From Lentilactobacillus parafarraginis DSM 18390 = JCM 14109 (GTDB lineage Bacteria; Bacillota; Bacilli; Lactobacillales; Lactobacillaceae): 64,000 bases of DNA. Position numbers and translations under genes: made by a program. This document shows positions 8,463 through 16,762 of this stretch, in pieces. Numbering within the stretch: position 1 is the stretch's first letter; every line of letters starts with the position of its first letter. The notes beneath the pieces were generated by a model. That model did no database searches, was not told the DNA's origin, and was given only the letters and a program-made list of their open reading frames with translations. The stretch spans positions 3,926-67,925 of the forward strand of contig NZ_AZFZ01000003.1 of NCBI RefSeq assembly GCF_001435895.1. The letters are read 5' to 3'.

Positions 8463-8707
8463 TATAAGGAATAACGAATTATGAGCATTTATTCCGATTT
8501 AATGTTCGTATTTTACAAGAATCCGTCTCGGGTGCCGGTAGGTTTTCCCTCAACATTCGCGTTGTCCCGGCCTCAACCCCGGCTGGAGGCCGCGCGGACA
8601 TTATTGGTGGGCAAGCCAGTCATCACCGCATCAGATCATTTTCAGGCATTTACTTCAAAATTAAGCACGAGGTCGTTTCCGCGGCCTTAGCAAAAAGGGA
8701 GATAACA
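8463..8707 (+). ncRNA. Long structured 5' leader, possible cis-regulatory RNA
   Basis: The leader can fold into GGAATAA/TTATTCC (8470-8494), a GC-rich hairpin around GGCCTC/GAGGCC (about 8563-8602), and GAGGTCG paired with CGCGGCCTT just before the ribosome binding site (about 8671-8690). I do not find the conserved core of purine, PRPP or other riboswitches I know. Alternatively an open frame of 69 codons (8481-8690) with AAGGA upstream runs through the leader and ends 17 bases before the transporter start; it could be a leader peptide. Its protein resembles nothing I know. Confidence 0.4.
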
Positions 8708-10102
8708 ATGAAACGCAATAATAATGGCTTACTTTATGGTCCGGAAGATAAGGTTTCGTACTTCCAATCAGGTCTCTTAGGCCTCCAGCACGTCCTGGCA
8801 ATGGACGTCTATGTACCGCCGCTAATCATCGCCGGATTGCTTTCCATGAGCGTCGTTCAGAAAACCGGGTTTCTGCAGGCCGCCTTTTTGGCCTGTGGGA
8901 TTGGCACCATTCTTCAAACCAAATTTTTCATGAAGCTCCCGGTTTCTCAAGGCCCGTCGTTCGTCCCGATTGGCGCCGTTGCCGGCGTCTACCTCACCAA
9001 CGGTGGTGCCAATGGGGGGATGGCCACCGTATTGGGATCGCTGCTCATCGGTGCCGTTTTATTGATTCTTCTCGGAATTTCAGGCATTTACCAAAAGATT
9101 ATTAATACCTTAGTGCCGGCACTGGTCGGTGGCACCATCATCACCTGTGTGGGGTTGTCGTTGTTACCGTCGGCGTTAAACGATAACATTTTTAAAGCCA
9201 GCGGCAACGCAGCCCAAAACATTGAAATTGCGGCCATTACCGGGGCGGTCATGTTAATTGCGATTACCATTGGCCTCCGGGTTCCCCAGCTGCAGCGGCT
9301 CTTCCGGGTTAGTTCAATCATCATCGCCCTCATCGTTGGGACGATCGCCGCTTCGTTCATGGGCCGGTTCGACTGGTCATCAGTCAATAACGCGCCATGG
9401 TTCAGTTTACCCGGTTTCACCGCCTTTCACTATGGCTTTCACTTTTCATTACCCGCCATTTTGACATTCATCGTCATTTACATGGTTTTAACCACTGAAA
9501 CAACCGGGACCTGGTTCGCCATGAGCGCGGTGGTTGGCGAAAAGATTTCTAAGAAGCAGTGGAACCGCGGGATCATTGGCGAAGGCTTAAGCTGCCTCTT
9601 CGCAGCAATTCTCGGTACCACGCCGATGACGGGGTATTCCACTAACGCCGGCGTCATTTCCATTACCGGGGTCGCCAGTCGCCGCGTGTTCGTCTCTGCC
9701 GGGATTTGGTTCATGGTCCTGGGATTCTTCGGCAAGTTATCCGCATTCCTGTCAGCGGTCCCCGCACCGGTCATTGGCGGTATCTTCTCAATCATCTGTG
9801 TCATTATCATGCTTAACGGTCTCAATGTTATCCGCTACCTCGACACAAATGAAAGTTCAATTTACATTTTGGGAATTCCGATTGTCCTGACAATGGCGGT
9901 CATCTTAGTGCCAAGTCACTTAGTTGCCAGCACCCCGCAGATCATTCAATACCTGTTAGGATCACCAATCACCATTGCGGCCATTAGCGCCATTATCTTG
10001 AATTTGGTAATGGGTGAACGGCCAGAGAAATCACCCAGTTCTGCAGCTGAAACGGTTACCACGAAAAAGCAAACATCGAAATTAGCCGAATCAAAATCAT
10101 AA
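8708..10102 (+). CDS. NCS2/NAT-family purine (xanthine/urate-type) permease
   Basis: 464-residue polytopic membrane protein of the nucleobase-ascorbate transporter family, predicted to import a purine with protons. Helix 8 contains TETTG, typical of xanthine/urate permeases. The NAT signature reads TNAGVISITG (residues 312-321). The first position is normally Gln or Glu/Pro and here is Thr, so substrate choice may differ from known xanthine or uracil permeases. GVASR follows, as in xanthine/urate members. AAAAAGGGAG precedes the ATG. It is monocistronic, with a long leader and a strong terminator. Confidence 0.85.
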   Translation: MKRNNNGLLYGPEDKVSYFQSGLLGLQHVLAMDVYVPPLIIAGLLSMSVVQKTGFLQAAFLACGIGTILQTKFFMKLPVSQGPSFVPIGAVAGVYLTNGGANGGMATVLGSLLIGAVLLILLGISGIYQKIINTLVPALVGGTIITCVGLSLLPSALNDNIFKASGNAAQNIEIAAITGAVMLIAITIGLRVPQLQRLFRVSSIIIALIVGTIAASFMGRFDWSSVNNAPWFSLPGFTAFHYGFHFSLPAILTFIVIYMVLTTETTGTWFAMSAVVGEKISKKQWNRGIIGEGLSCLFAAILGTTPMTGYSTNAGVISITGVASRRVFVSAGIWFMVLGFFGKLSAFLSAVPAPVIGGIFSIICVIIMLNGLNVIRYLDTNESSIYILGIPIVLTMAVILVPSHLVASTPQIIQYLLGSPITIAAISAIILNLVMGERPEKSPSSAAETVTTKKQTSKLAESKS

Positions 10103-10112
10103 AATTAGTCAC

Positions 10113-10149
10113 AAAAAAATCGTCGAGCTTCTGGTTCGACGATTTTTTT
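10113..10149 (+). terminator. Rho-independent terminator
   Basis: Perfect 14-bp stem ending in a T run, 10 bases after the transporter stop codon. Confidence 0.9.
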
Positions 10150-10412
10150 GCACCTAGCGACTTACAAATAAACAAAAAGAGACCGGTAATTGAAGGATGT
10201 TCCGATCTCATATTCTTTTTATTGAAGGATTTAATTCAGTTTCACTTTTTCAATTCAATTGCAACAGTACGATTGTTTGGCACTTTCATTGATAAACAAC
10301 GACCACATTGATGTGATGCAATCGGTTGCCTATTCCCCTCTGTCAAGACAATTATACTAATCCCCCAATTAACAATCATTATAGCATTGTTAACCAAGTT
10401 GACAAGAGATTT
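10150..10412. other. Intergenic region with imperfect hairpins
   Basis: No gene seen. An imperfect hairpin at about 10173-10220 (GAGACCGG/CCGATCTC with A- and T-rich flanks) could end glcU transcripts. Further on, GCAAC...CGATTG (10260-10275) can pair with CAATCGGTTGCC (about 10318-10331). No conserved RNA family is recognised. Confidence 0.3.
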
Positions 10413-11282
10413 TTAAAAGATTGATGTGACAACCGCACCACCAATGATTAGAACCAGCCCGGTTAGGGTAAAGACCATTTCGCGGCGACTTTTATTTTCG
10501 TGCATAACCAGCATCCCGCCCAGTGTCGAAATAACAACGGATACCTGGGAAACGATGAAGGCCGTGTTAACCCCATTATCACGAACTGAGAAAATGTACG
10601 AAACGGCGGCGATTGAGAAAATGAGCCCGCCAATCATATTCATCCAGCTCACCTTTTGCTTCACGGCATCAAACTGACCGCTAAATGCCAAGTAGATCAG
10701 GGCTGCTAACACCATGCCAATTGATTCCGGCAGAAAAATGGCAATCCCGGAACTTTCCAATCCCCGGGGAATTGAATTATAAATACAGTAGCCAATCGCG
10801 GTAAACAGCAACATGATGATGTTGCGAACCAGGGCCTGATGGTTATCCCGCTTGGATCCCTTATCAGTAATCGACGTCAAGTAAATGCCGACAATTAACA
10901 AGACAATGCCGCTTACGCCGGCAACTTTTTCGATGCCGGTCGACCATTCGCCAAAGATGAACACCCCAATCAAGGACGTCCCGATTAGCTGCATCCCGGT
11001 TGAAATTGGCATCGTGGTTGAAACGCCGATATTCTTATAACCAATGTATTGGCCGACCTGACCGACGACCCAAAAGGCACCCGCCAAGGCGGCAAACACA
11101 AAACTCTTTAAATCAATCGTGGGCCTGACAATCGCAAAAACTACTAAACTGGCCGCGAGCAGACCAACCGTGGTCCCGAAGATTTGATTACTTGGCCGCC
11201 CACCAATTTTAGCCACAACTGGTGGTAGAAGCCCCCAACCCAGTGCGGGTAACAATAACATTAATAAACTCAATTCAGACAT
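10413..11282 (-). CDS. glcU: GRP-family sugar transporter (glucose/ribose uptake)
   Basis: 289 residues with ten predicted membrane helices and almost no loops, the layout of the GlcU/RbsU group of the drug/metabolite transporter superfamily. Family members carry glucose or ribose with protons. Recognisable blocks are the N-terminal PALGWGLLPPVVAKIGG and the VGQVGQYIGYKNIGVSTTMPISTG segment (split across about residues 73-95), the latter being diagnostic for the group. The start is ATG directly behind AAGAGAGG. It is monocistronic. Substrate (glucose or ribose) cannot be decided here. Confidence 0.85.
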   Translation of the reverse strand: MSELSLLMLLLPALGWGLLPPVVAKIGGRPSNQIFGTTVGLLAASLVVFAIVRPTIDLKSFVFAALAGAFWVVGQVGQYIGYKNIGVSTTMPISTGMQLIGTSLIGVFIFGEWSTGIEKVAGVSGIVLLIVGIYLTSITDKGSKRDNHQALVRNIIMLLFTAIGYCIYNSIPRGLESSGIAIFLPESIGMVLAALIYLAFSGQFDAVKQKVSWMNMIGGLIFSIAAVSYIFSVRDNGVNTAFIVSQVSVVISTLGGMLVMHENKSRREMVFTLTGLVLIIGGAVVTSIF

Positions 11283-11410
11283 CCTCTCTTAATGACATCA
11301 ACTGCTATCGAAAAATTAATTTCTTATTACATAATAAAGGTCGACGCAGAGATTGTAAACGGATTCTTGAAAAGATTTTACACAATGTTAATTTTTTTGA
11401 ATCAAGTATG

Positions 11411-11437
11411 AAAAAAACTCCCAATTAGCGGGAGTTT
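11411..11437 (-). terminator. Terminator of the HhH-SDR operon
   Basis: Perfect 8-bp stem AAACTCCC/GGGAGTTT with a T run on the minus strand, 9 bases after the SDR stop. Confidence 0.85.
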
Positions 11438-11445
11438 CATCAATC

Positions 11446-12180
11446 CTATAATTTTTGGCTTCGCGGCCGTAAGAGCACTTCGTTGATGGCAACGTTATCC
11501 GGCTGGTCAATTGCGTAAGCCACGGCGTTGGCAACGTCAGCCGCTGCCAGCCCATTTTCCTTCTCGTCCTTTTCAATCCGGGCCCTGGTCTGGGGATTAG
11601 TGATTGTGGAGAATAATTCGGTGTTCACGGCTCCCGGCGAAATCATGGTTGTCCGGATGTGATGAGCGACTTGCTCCTGACGCAGCCCGTCCATGATTGC
11701 TTGAATGGCGTACTTGGTCCCGGCGTAAACGGCGGTTCCCGGATGAACAATGTGACCGGCAACCGAATCAGTCGTGATCACGTGGCCCTGATTTTGGGCG
11801 ATCATGATCGGCAGCACCGCGGCAATCCCGTACAGGACGCCCTTGATGTTAACGTCAATCATGCGTTCCCATTCATCAACCTTCAATTCAGAGAGTTCCG
11901 AAATTGGCATTAAACCGGCATTATTGTAGAGAACGTCCACCCGGCCAAATTGATTTTTAGCCAATTCAACCAACGAAGCGACACTCTGACGATCGGTGAC
12001 GTCGGTTTTCTGATACAGTACCTGACCCGCCGGAAATTTCGTGGCGATGGCCTTCAATCGATCTTCTCGCCGCGCCCCGAGCACCAGTTTGGCGCCATCC
12101 TTAGCCAACACCTCCGCGGTTGCCTGACCAATCCCACTTGACGCGCCAGTGATGACGATAACCTTATCTTTAATTGTCAT
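11446..12180 (-). CDS. SDR-family NADP(H)-dependent oxidoreductase
   Basis: 244-residue classical short-chain dehydrogenase. The cofactor motif TGASSGIG is at residues 11-18. GARRE after the second strand supplies Arg residues that favour NADPH. NNAG is near residue 88. The catalytic pair is YAGTK (YxxxK) near residue 152. It resembles YdfG/serine-3-dehydrogenase-like and other broad-specificity SDRs; the substrate is not predictable. A very strong site, GAGGAGGT, precedes the ATG. It lies 20 bases after the HhH glycosylase gene on the same strand, so the two are probably cotranscribed. Confidence 0.9.
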   Translation of the reverse strand: MTIKDKVIVITGASSGIGQATAEVLAKDGAKLVLGARREDRLKAIATKFPAGQVLYQKTDVTDRQSVASLVELAKNQFGRVDVLYNNAGLMPISELSELKVDEWERMIDVNIKGVLYGIAAVLPIMIAQNQGHVITTDSVAGHIVHPGTAVYAGTKYAIQAIMDGLRQEQVAHHIRTTMISPGAVNTELFSTITNPQTRARIEKDEKENGLAAADVANAVAYAIDQPDNVAINEVLLRPRSQKL

Positions 12181-12200
12181 GGTGAAACCTCCTCGTATTA

Positions 12201-12848
12201 TTAATCTGAATTTGTGAGAGAGAATGATGCAAGAAAACTTTTCTGAAACTGTTCCCGAGTCTTACACTGCTTGCCAAATTCATCGATCAAGCCGTGAAAC
12301 TCCTGGGCATCCCGATCATCGAAGTTAGCCGGCAACTTTATCCGCCGCTTTAATTTGGCGTAGGTATCAATTCGTCGGTAACCTAAAAACGAAAAGAGAT
12401 TTCGGGCATACTTATCAGCAATGAACGCCGGCTGATCGAAGACATAAACCAGCAGTGAATCAGCCGTCTCCTCGCCAACGCCGGGAAGGGCTAACAACGC
12501 CGAACGCAATTTGGGCCCATACTTGGCAGCCATTTTCGTAAAGTCATTGTGATCGACTGAAAACCAGTGAAGCACCGCCAGGAGACTCTTGGTTTTATTC
12601 ACGTAAAAGCCACTGGGCCTGATAAGTTCCTGAACTTGTTGGGGCGTCAGCTGCAGAATCCGACTGGGATCCAGTCCCGTTTCACGGCGCAAATTGGTCA
12701 ACGCCAAATCAACGTTGTTCCAGTTGGTATTTTGAACCAGGATGGCGCCAATCACAATTTCGATTTTGGAATCCGCGGGCCACCAATGTGAAGGCCCCAT
12801 TTCAGCAAGCATTTTATGGTACAGCGGCATCGGGTTGATGAGTTGCAT
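12201..12848 (-). CDS. Endonuclease III-like HhH-GPD DNA glycosylase without Fe-S cluster
   Basis: 215 residues of the HhH-GPD base-excision repair superfamily. The hairpin-helix-hairpin LPGVGEETAD is at residues 121-130 and the catalytic Asp is D145 in ADKYAR. The Lys that acts as lyase nucleophile in endonuclease III is replaced by Glu127, so a glycosylase without AP-lyase activity is expected. The four Cys of the C-terminal [4Fe-4S] cluster are missing; only one Cys remains near the end. Damaged-base specificity is unknown. Starts with ATG; first gene of a likely two-gene operon. Confidence 0.8.
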   Translation of the reverse strand: MQLINPMPLYHKMLAEMGPSHWWPADSKIEIVIGAILVQNTNWNNVDLALTNLRRETGLDPSRILQLTPQQVQELIRPSGFYVNKTKSLLAVLHWFSVDHNDFTKMAAKYGPKLRSALLALPGVGEETADSLLVYVFDQPAFIADKYARNLFSFLGYRRIDTYAKLKRRIKLPANFDDRDAQEFHGLIDEFGKQCKTREQFQKSFLASFSLTNSD

Positions 12849-12940
12849 GCAATCACCTCACTTATAGTTTACCATTCCGGACTTCTCATTCTCAATGAGG
12901 AACTCGCTCATTCGAAACGCGACTGTCTCCCCGCGCCAAA

Positions 12941-12986
12941 CAGAAAAACGGACGACCATTCCTCAATCAGGAATCATTGTCCGTTT
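12941..12986 (-). terminator. Terminator of the amino acid transporter gene
   Basis: Stem AAACGGAC...GTCCGTTT extended by ATTCCT/AGGAAT, with a T-rich run on the minus strand. A second GCTGGC/GCCAGC hairpin sits closer to the stop codon. Confidence 0.8.
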
Positions 12987-13048
12987 ACCGCAACTGGGTT
13001 CTCCCCGCTGCTCAAGCTGCTGGCAAAATTTTCAGCCAGCAACTTTGT

Positions 13049-14566
13049 TTAATTTTCAGATGGCTTTTCAACCAGCTTATGGGCGCGATTTGATCGCCAA
13101 GTCTGGTATTGCAGAAAGGCCCACGCCACAAAGCCAAAGAAGATTGGTCCAATAATTGTCCAGAACGCGGTCATGTAGTCATGGTCAAGAATCGGTGCCA
13201 GGGCGGTAAAGCCGATGCCGGCAACCAACACGAACAGAACCACCCCAACAATTGTGTCGGTTAATCGCCGATTGGTAAAGATTTCAAACGGTCGGTCAAG
13301 ATCCTGCCGCCGCTTAAAGAACGGAAAGGCGCCAATCAGAAAGAGGTATGGGAACGACGTCGAGATATTACCCATATTGGTCAAAATCACGTAGAACTGT
13401 TGGGCACTTGATCCACCAAAGCTGACGAAGAAGATGATAACCACGACAACGGCAGCCTGAACCCACATTGCAAACGCGGGCATCCCCTGCTTGTTCAACT
13501 TGGTCATCCGTTTCGGCCAAAAGTGCGGATTTGATCCCATAATAAAGGATTTCAGCGGTGAATAAACCAGCACGAAGAACGATCCCAAGTACCCCAGGAA
13601 CATGCCGAGGCCGGCGAACCGGGCAAATAGCGTCCCTAAAAAGGCACTGCCGGCTGCCGATAAGTTCAAGCCTTCTCCTAATGAGTAACCAAGGTTATTC
13701 ATCAGCACATAGGTAATGTTTCCCAGGTTAACCTGGTCGTTTCCCAGAATTTTCTGCCAGTTAGTACTGATTCCCCAAAGAAAAATGGTGAGTGAGTATC
13801 CCAAGGTGATAATCAAAGCAGAAATCATCAATCCACGGGGGAAGGTCTTTTCCGGCTTGTCCATGTTATCGGTCACCCCACCCATTGACTCGGTACCGGC
13901 GTAAGCAAATACCGCGTAAACAATGAAGGAAACCAAAGCGACGGGTGACTGGAACTGGGCATTTGGCGACTGAACAAAGCTTGATAGCCCGTGAATCGGT
14001 TGGGCCATATGACCACCGTTTAAATAGAGAATGGTCAAACTGGCAACGGCAAAGATCACGTTCAGAGCGATCGAGAAAATACCGCCGATCGACGCAATCC
14101 GGGCAATCGAGTCCATGCCCCGGCCAGCAAACCACGTGATCACCAGGATCCAAAGAATGGCGAGGATTCCGATGACCTGATTTGAATTAAGGCCCAGAAA
14201 CTGCCACGACTGGGTGCGATCGCCGCCAAACAGCGTGGTTGAAAAGGGAATCCAAACTTTTGAAGCGGTCGACGTCATCCAAATGATCCATGAAGACAGC
14301 CAAATGAATGTGCCGATAAAGGCCCACTTTTCACCAATCGATCCTGCCAGCCACGAATAGATCCCCCCATGGGCATCCTTAAAGGTTGACCCGTACTCGG
14401 CAAACATCAGTGAGCTGGGCAGAAGGAAGAAGACCGCTGCCAGCACGTACCAGATAATACTGGCATAACCCATCTGCTCGTAAGCAACGGTGGTGTTGGC
14501 AAACCCAAATATCGTTGAAATAATCATCAGGACAAGGCCGCTTGTCTTGATCTTGTTGTTTTTCAT
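13049..14566 (-). CDS. yjeM: APC-family amino acid transporter, YjeM type
   Basis: 505-residue polytopic protein with 12 predicted membrane helices. The N-terminal segment with IFGFANTTVAYEQMGYAS (about 18-35) and the AYAGTESMGG block in helix 6 place it in the glutamate/GABA antiporter-like branch called YjeM; these proteins exchange or take up amino acids, and the substrate of YjeM itself is not settled. The ATG follows GGAGTG. No glutamate decarboxylase gene is adjacent, so an acid-resistance role is not supported by context. Upstream is an unusually structured region (14660-14770). Confidence 0.8.
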   Translation of the reverse strand: MKNNKIKTSGLVLMIISTIFGFANTTVAYEQMGYASIIWYVLAAVFFLLPSSLMFAEYGSTFKDAHGGIYSWLAGSIGEKWAFIGTFIWLSSWIIWMTSTASKVWIPFSTTLFGGDRTQSWQFLGLNSNQVIGILAILWILVITWFAGRGMDSIARIASIGGIFSIALNVIFAVASLTILYLNGGHMAQPIHGLSSFVQSPNAQFQSPVALVSFIVYAVFAYAGTESMGGVTDNMDKPEKTFPRGLMISALIITLGYSLTIFLWGISTNWQKILGNDQVNLGNITYVLMNNLGYSLGEGLNLSAAGSAFLGTLFARFAGLGMFLGYLGSFFVLVYSPLKSFIMGSNPHFWPKRMTKLNKQGMPAFAMWVQAAVVVVIIFFVSFGGSSAQQFYVILTNMGNISTSFPYLFLIGAFPFFKRRQDLDRPFEIFTNRRLTDTIVGVVLFVLVAGIGFTALAPILDHDYMTAFWTIIGPIFFGFVAWAFLQYQTWRSNRAHKLVEKPSEN

Positions 14567-14664
14567 TTTTTAAGCACTCCAATTAATAAATATGTCATAT
14601 TTTCCAAAAATAAAGTATAGACATTCATGGTAAAAAAATGCTGTGAGTCTGCTAACAAACAAAT

Positions 14665-14768
14665 GGCAAGAATCCGGTAGACAATGAGAAGATTTCTTGC
14701 TTGAAGTCCTTTCCCCTTTAATTGGGACTTGTAAGGGCTTGCGGGTTTTTTCCGGCCCTAAACCCGCT
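14665..14768. other. Structured intergenic block with overlapping inverted repeats
   Basis: Three inverted repeats in series: GCAAGAATC/GATTTCTTGC (14665-14702), AAGTCC/GGACTT (about 14706-14730), and AGGGC-GCGGGTTT overlapping GCCCT-AAACCCGC (about 14734-14767). The last set is interleaved and could form an H-type pseudoknot on either strand. It could lie in the yjeM leader if that transcript starts near 14790; the thrE promoter starts just after it. Confidence 0.35.
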
Positions 14769-14797
14769 TGAAATTCGCTTTCTTCTGCGCCTATAAT
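14768..14797 (+). promoter_or_regulatory. Promoter of thrE
   Basis: TTGAAA (14768-14773), 18 bases, TATAAT (14792-14797). The -10 sits inside a perfect palindrome, CCTATAATATAGG (14790-14802). Confidence 0.65.
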
Positions 14798-14847
14798 ATA
14801 GGAATTATTAGCAGTTATCTGCACTTACATATTTAATGGAGGAACCA

Positions 14848-16203
14848 ATGGCTAACGATCAACAACATTCAGAATCCCAGAAATTCCATTTATCACAACG
14901 CCATCATATGACCATTCCCTGGGGAAGTTTTATTCAAAATGATAATGTCCCAGCTCGAAACGCCAGCTTGCGCGAACGGGCTTCAATCGTTGGGCGGATT
15001 GGCATTATCATGCTTTCCTGCGGTACCGGAGCGTGGCGGGTTCGCGACGCGATGGACACGGTCGCCAGAAAGCTCGAAGTGACCTGTTCGGCTGATATCG
15101 GTTTAATCTCGCTGGAATTTACCTGTTTCAGTAACGAACACAGTTACACCCAAGTGCTCAGCCTTCCCAATACCGGGGTAAATACCGACAAGCTCAACAT
15201 TCTTGAGAATATGGTTAAAAACTTTGACGACGATTTTTCGTCACTAACCGTTCGCCAAATTCACAACATTATCGATGAGGTTCAACAGCGGCCCAAGCAA
15301 TACACGCCAATTATGTTGGGCTTGGCAGCCGCTTTAGCCTGCAGCGCCTTTATTTTTCTGCTTGGCGGCGGGATTCCGGAAATGATCTGTTCGTTTCTGG
15401 GGGCCGGCATCGGTAACTGGGCCCGGGCCGTCATGGGCAAGCATTCCATGACCACGGTTGCCAGCATTGCTATCAGTGTCGCGCTGGCCTGTTTAACCTA
15501 TATGTACACGTTTAAAATTTTTGAGTTTTATTTCCAAGTTCTTGCTCAGCACGAAGCCGGCTACATCGGCGCCATGCTGTTCGTGATCCCCGGCTTTCCG
15601 TTTATCACCAGCATGCTGGATATTTCCAAATTGGACATGCGCTCCGGATTGGAACGACTGGCTTACGCCATTATGATCACGCTGGTGGCCACTTTAGTGG
15701 GTTGGCTGGTCGCCCTGGTCTTTGATTTTCGGCCGGAAAACTTCCTACCGCTGGGCCTGTCGCCACTGGTCATCATGCTGCTGCGGCTGCCGGCGAGCTT
15801 CTGTGGGGTCTTCGGCTTCTCGGTGATGTTCAACAGTTCCCCTAAAATGGCGATGACTGCCGGCTTTATCGGCGCGCTGGCCAACACCCTGCGATTGGAA
15901 CTGGTTGACCTGACAACCATGCCCCCAGCGGCGGCCGCCTTTTTCGGTGCCTTGCTGGCCGGCCTGATCGCTTCTCTGGTCAACCGCTATAATGGTTACC
16001 CGAGAATTTCGCTGACCGTCCCGTCGATTGTGATTATGGTCCCGGGGCTCTACATTTACCGGGCCGTTTACAGTATCGGCATCAATTCAATCGCTGTCGG
16101 CGCGCTGTGGCTGACAAAGGCCGCGTTGATCATTATGTTCCTGCCCCTGGGCCTTTTTGTTGCCCGGGCGCTGCTGGATAAAGAATGGCGGCATTTTGAT
16201 TGA
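14848..16203 (+). CDS. thrE: Threonine/serine exporter, fused ThrE type
   Basis: 451-residue inner membrane protein. The N-terminal half (about 40-290) matches the ThrE domain, including the cytosolic GIIMLSCGTGAWRVRDAM region that resembles the family's hydrolase-like segment. The C-terminal half (about 300-440) matches the ThrE-2 domain. Many firmicutes encode the halves as two genes, whereas this is the fused form known from Corynebacterium ThrE, which exports threonine and serine using the proton gradient. An earlier ATG at 14836 contains the GGAGG site within its codons, so the ATG at 14848 is the start. It has its own promoter and terminator. Confidence 0.88.
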   Translation: MANDQQHSESQKFHLSQRHHMTIPWGSFIQNDNVPARNASLRERASIVGRIGIIMLSCGTGAWRVRDAMDTVARKLEVTCSADIGLISLEFTCFSNEHSYTQVLSLPNTGVNTDKLNILENMVKNFDDDFSSLTVRQIHNIIDEVQQRPKQYTPIMLGLAAALACSAFIFLLGGGIPEMICSFLGAGIGNWARAVMGKHSMTTVASIAISVALACLTYMYTFKIFEFYFQVLAQHEAGYIGAMLFVIPGFPFITSMLDISKLDMRSGLERLAYAIMITLVATLVGWLVALVFDFRPENFLPLGLSPLVIMLLRLPASFCGVFGFSVMFNSSPKMAMTAGFIGALANTLRLELVDLTTMPPAAAAFFGALLAGLIASLVNRYNGYPRISLTVPSIVIMVPGLYIYRAVYSIGINSIAVGALWLTKAALIIMFLPLGLFVARALLDKEWRHFD

Positions 16204-16230
16204 TCAATCATCACTAATCGAATTGATAAC

Positions 16231-16261
16231 AAAAAGTCTGGACAATTTGCCCAGACTTTTT
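16231..16261. terminator. Bidirectional terminator between thrE and ribH
   Basis: 11-bp perfect stem AAAAAGTCTGG/CCAGACTTTTT with A and T runs at the two sides. Confidence 0.9.
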
Positions 16262-16285
16262 TGCTAGTTTTAACAATGCAATCGA

Positions 16286-16762
16286 TCAGTCGCTCATTTC
16301 AGCAATCTGCGCTTCAACCGCCAACATCTGCATCAATCCATTTGCACACTCAGCACCTTTATTGCCGGCCTTGCCCCCCGCACGGGCAAGTGCCTGCTCG
16401 GTGTTGTCGGTCGTCAGCACCCCAAACATAACCGGAACCGGGCCGTTTAACGTGAGGGCCGCCAAGCCGGTGGTTGCCGCCTGGCAGACGTAATCAAAGT
16501 GGGCTGTCTCACCGCGAATAACCGCGCCCAGAGCAATAATGCCGTCCACCTGCCCGGTATCACCCAGGAGCTTGACTTCTCGGGGAATCTCCATGGCCCC
16601 GGGGACGTGAACCACCGTGATGGCAGCATCGGCAATTCCTAATAGTGCCAACTGCGACACACAGCCTTCTAAGAGCCGGCTGGTGACCAACTCATTGAAT
16701 TGCGCAACCACAATGCCAACCCGCTTGTGCTGACTGATTAACTGTCCTGTAAATTGATTCAT
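16286..16762 (-). CDS. ribH: 6,7-dimethyl-8-ribityllumazine synthase
   Basis: 158 residues, the standard length. It condenses 5-amino-6-ribitylaminouracil with 3,4-dihydroxy-2-butanone 4-phosphate to lumazine and assembles as a 60-mer capsid or pentamers. The motif GAVIRGETAHFDYV, with the catalytic His, is at about residues 77-90, and VPGAMEIP is near residue 53. The ATG overlaps the ribBA stop (TAATG), so the two are translationally coupled. It is the last gene of the riboflavin operon. Confidence 0.97.
   Translation of the reverse strand: MNQFTGQLISQHKRVGIVVAQFNELVTSRLLEGCVSQLALLGIADAAITVVHVPGAMEIPREVKLLGDTGQVDGIIALGAVIRGETAHFDYVCQAATTGLAALTLNGPVPVMFGVLTTDNTEQALARAGGKAGNKGAECANGLMQMLAVEAQIAEMSD

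Noticed and set aside
8463..8707. Purine riboswitch before the NCS2 permease
   Set aside because: The three-way junction core (TATA, TTTCTACC-type loop and GACTA-type segment) is not present.
14567..14790. T-box or lysine riboswitch before the amino acid transporter
   Set aside because: No GGTGGnACC box, specifier loop or lysine-riboswitch core could be found.
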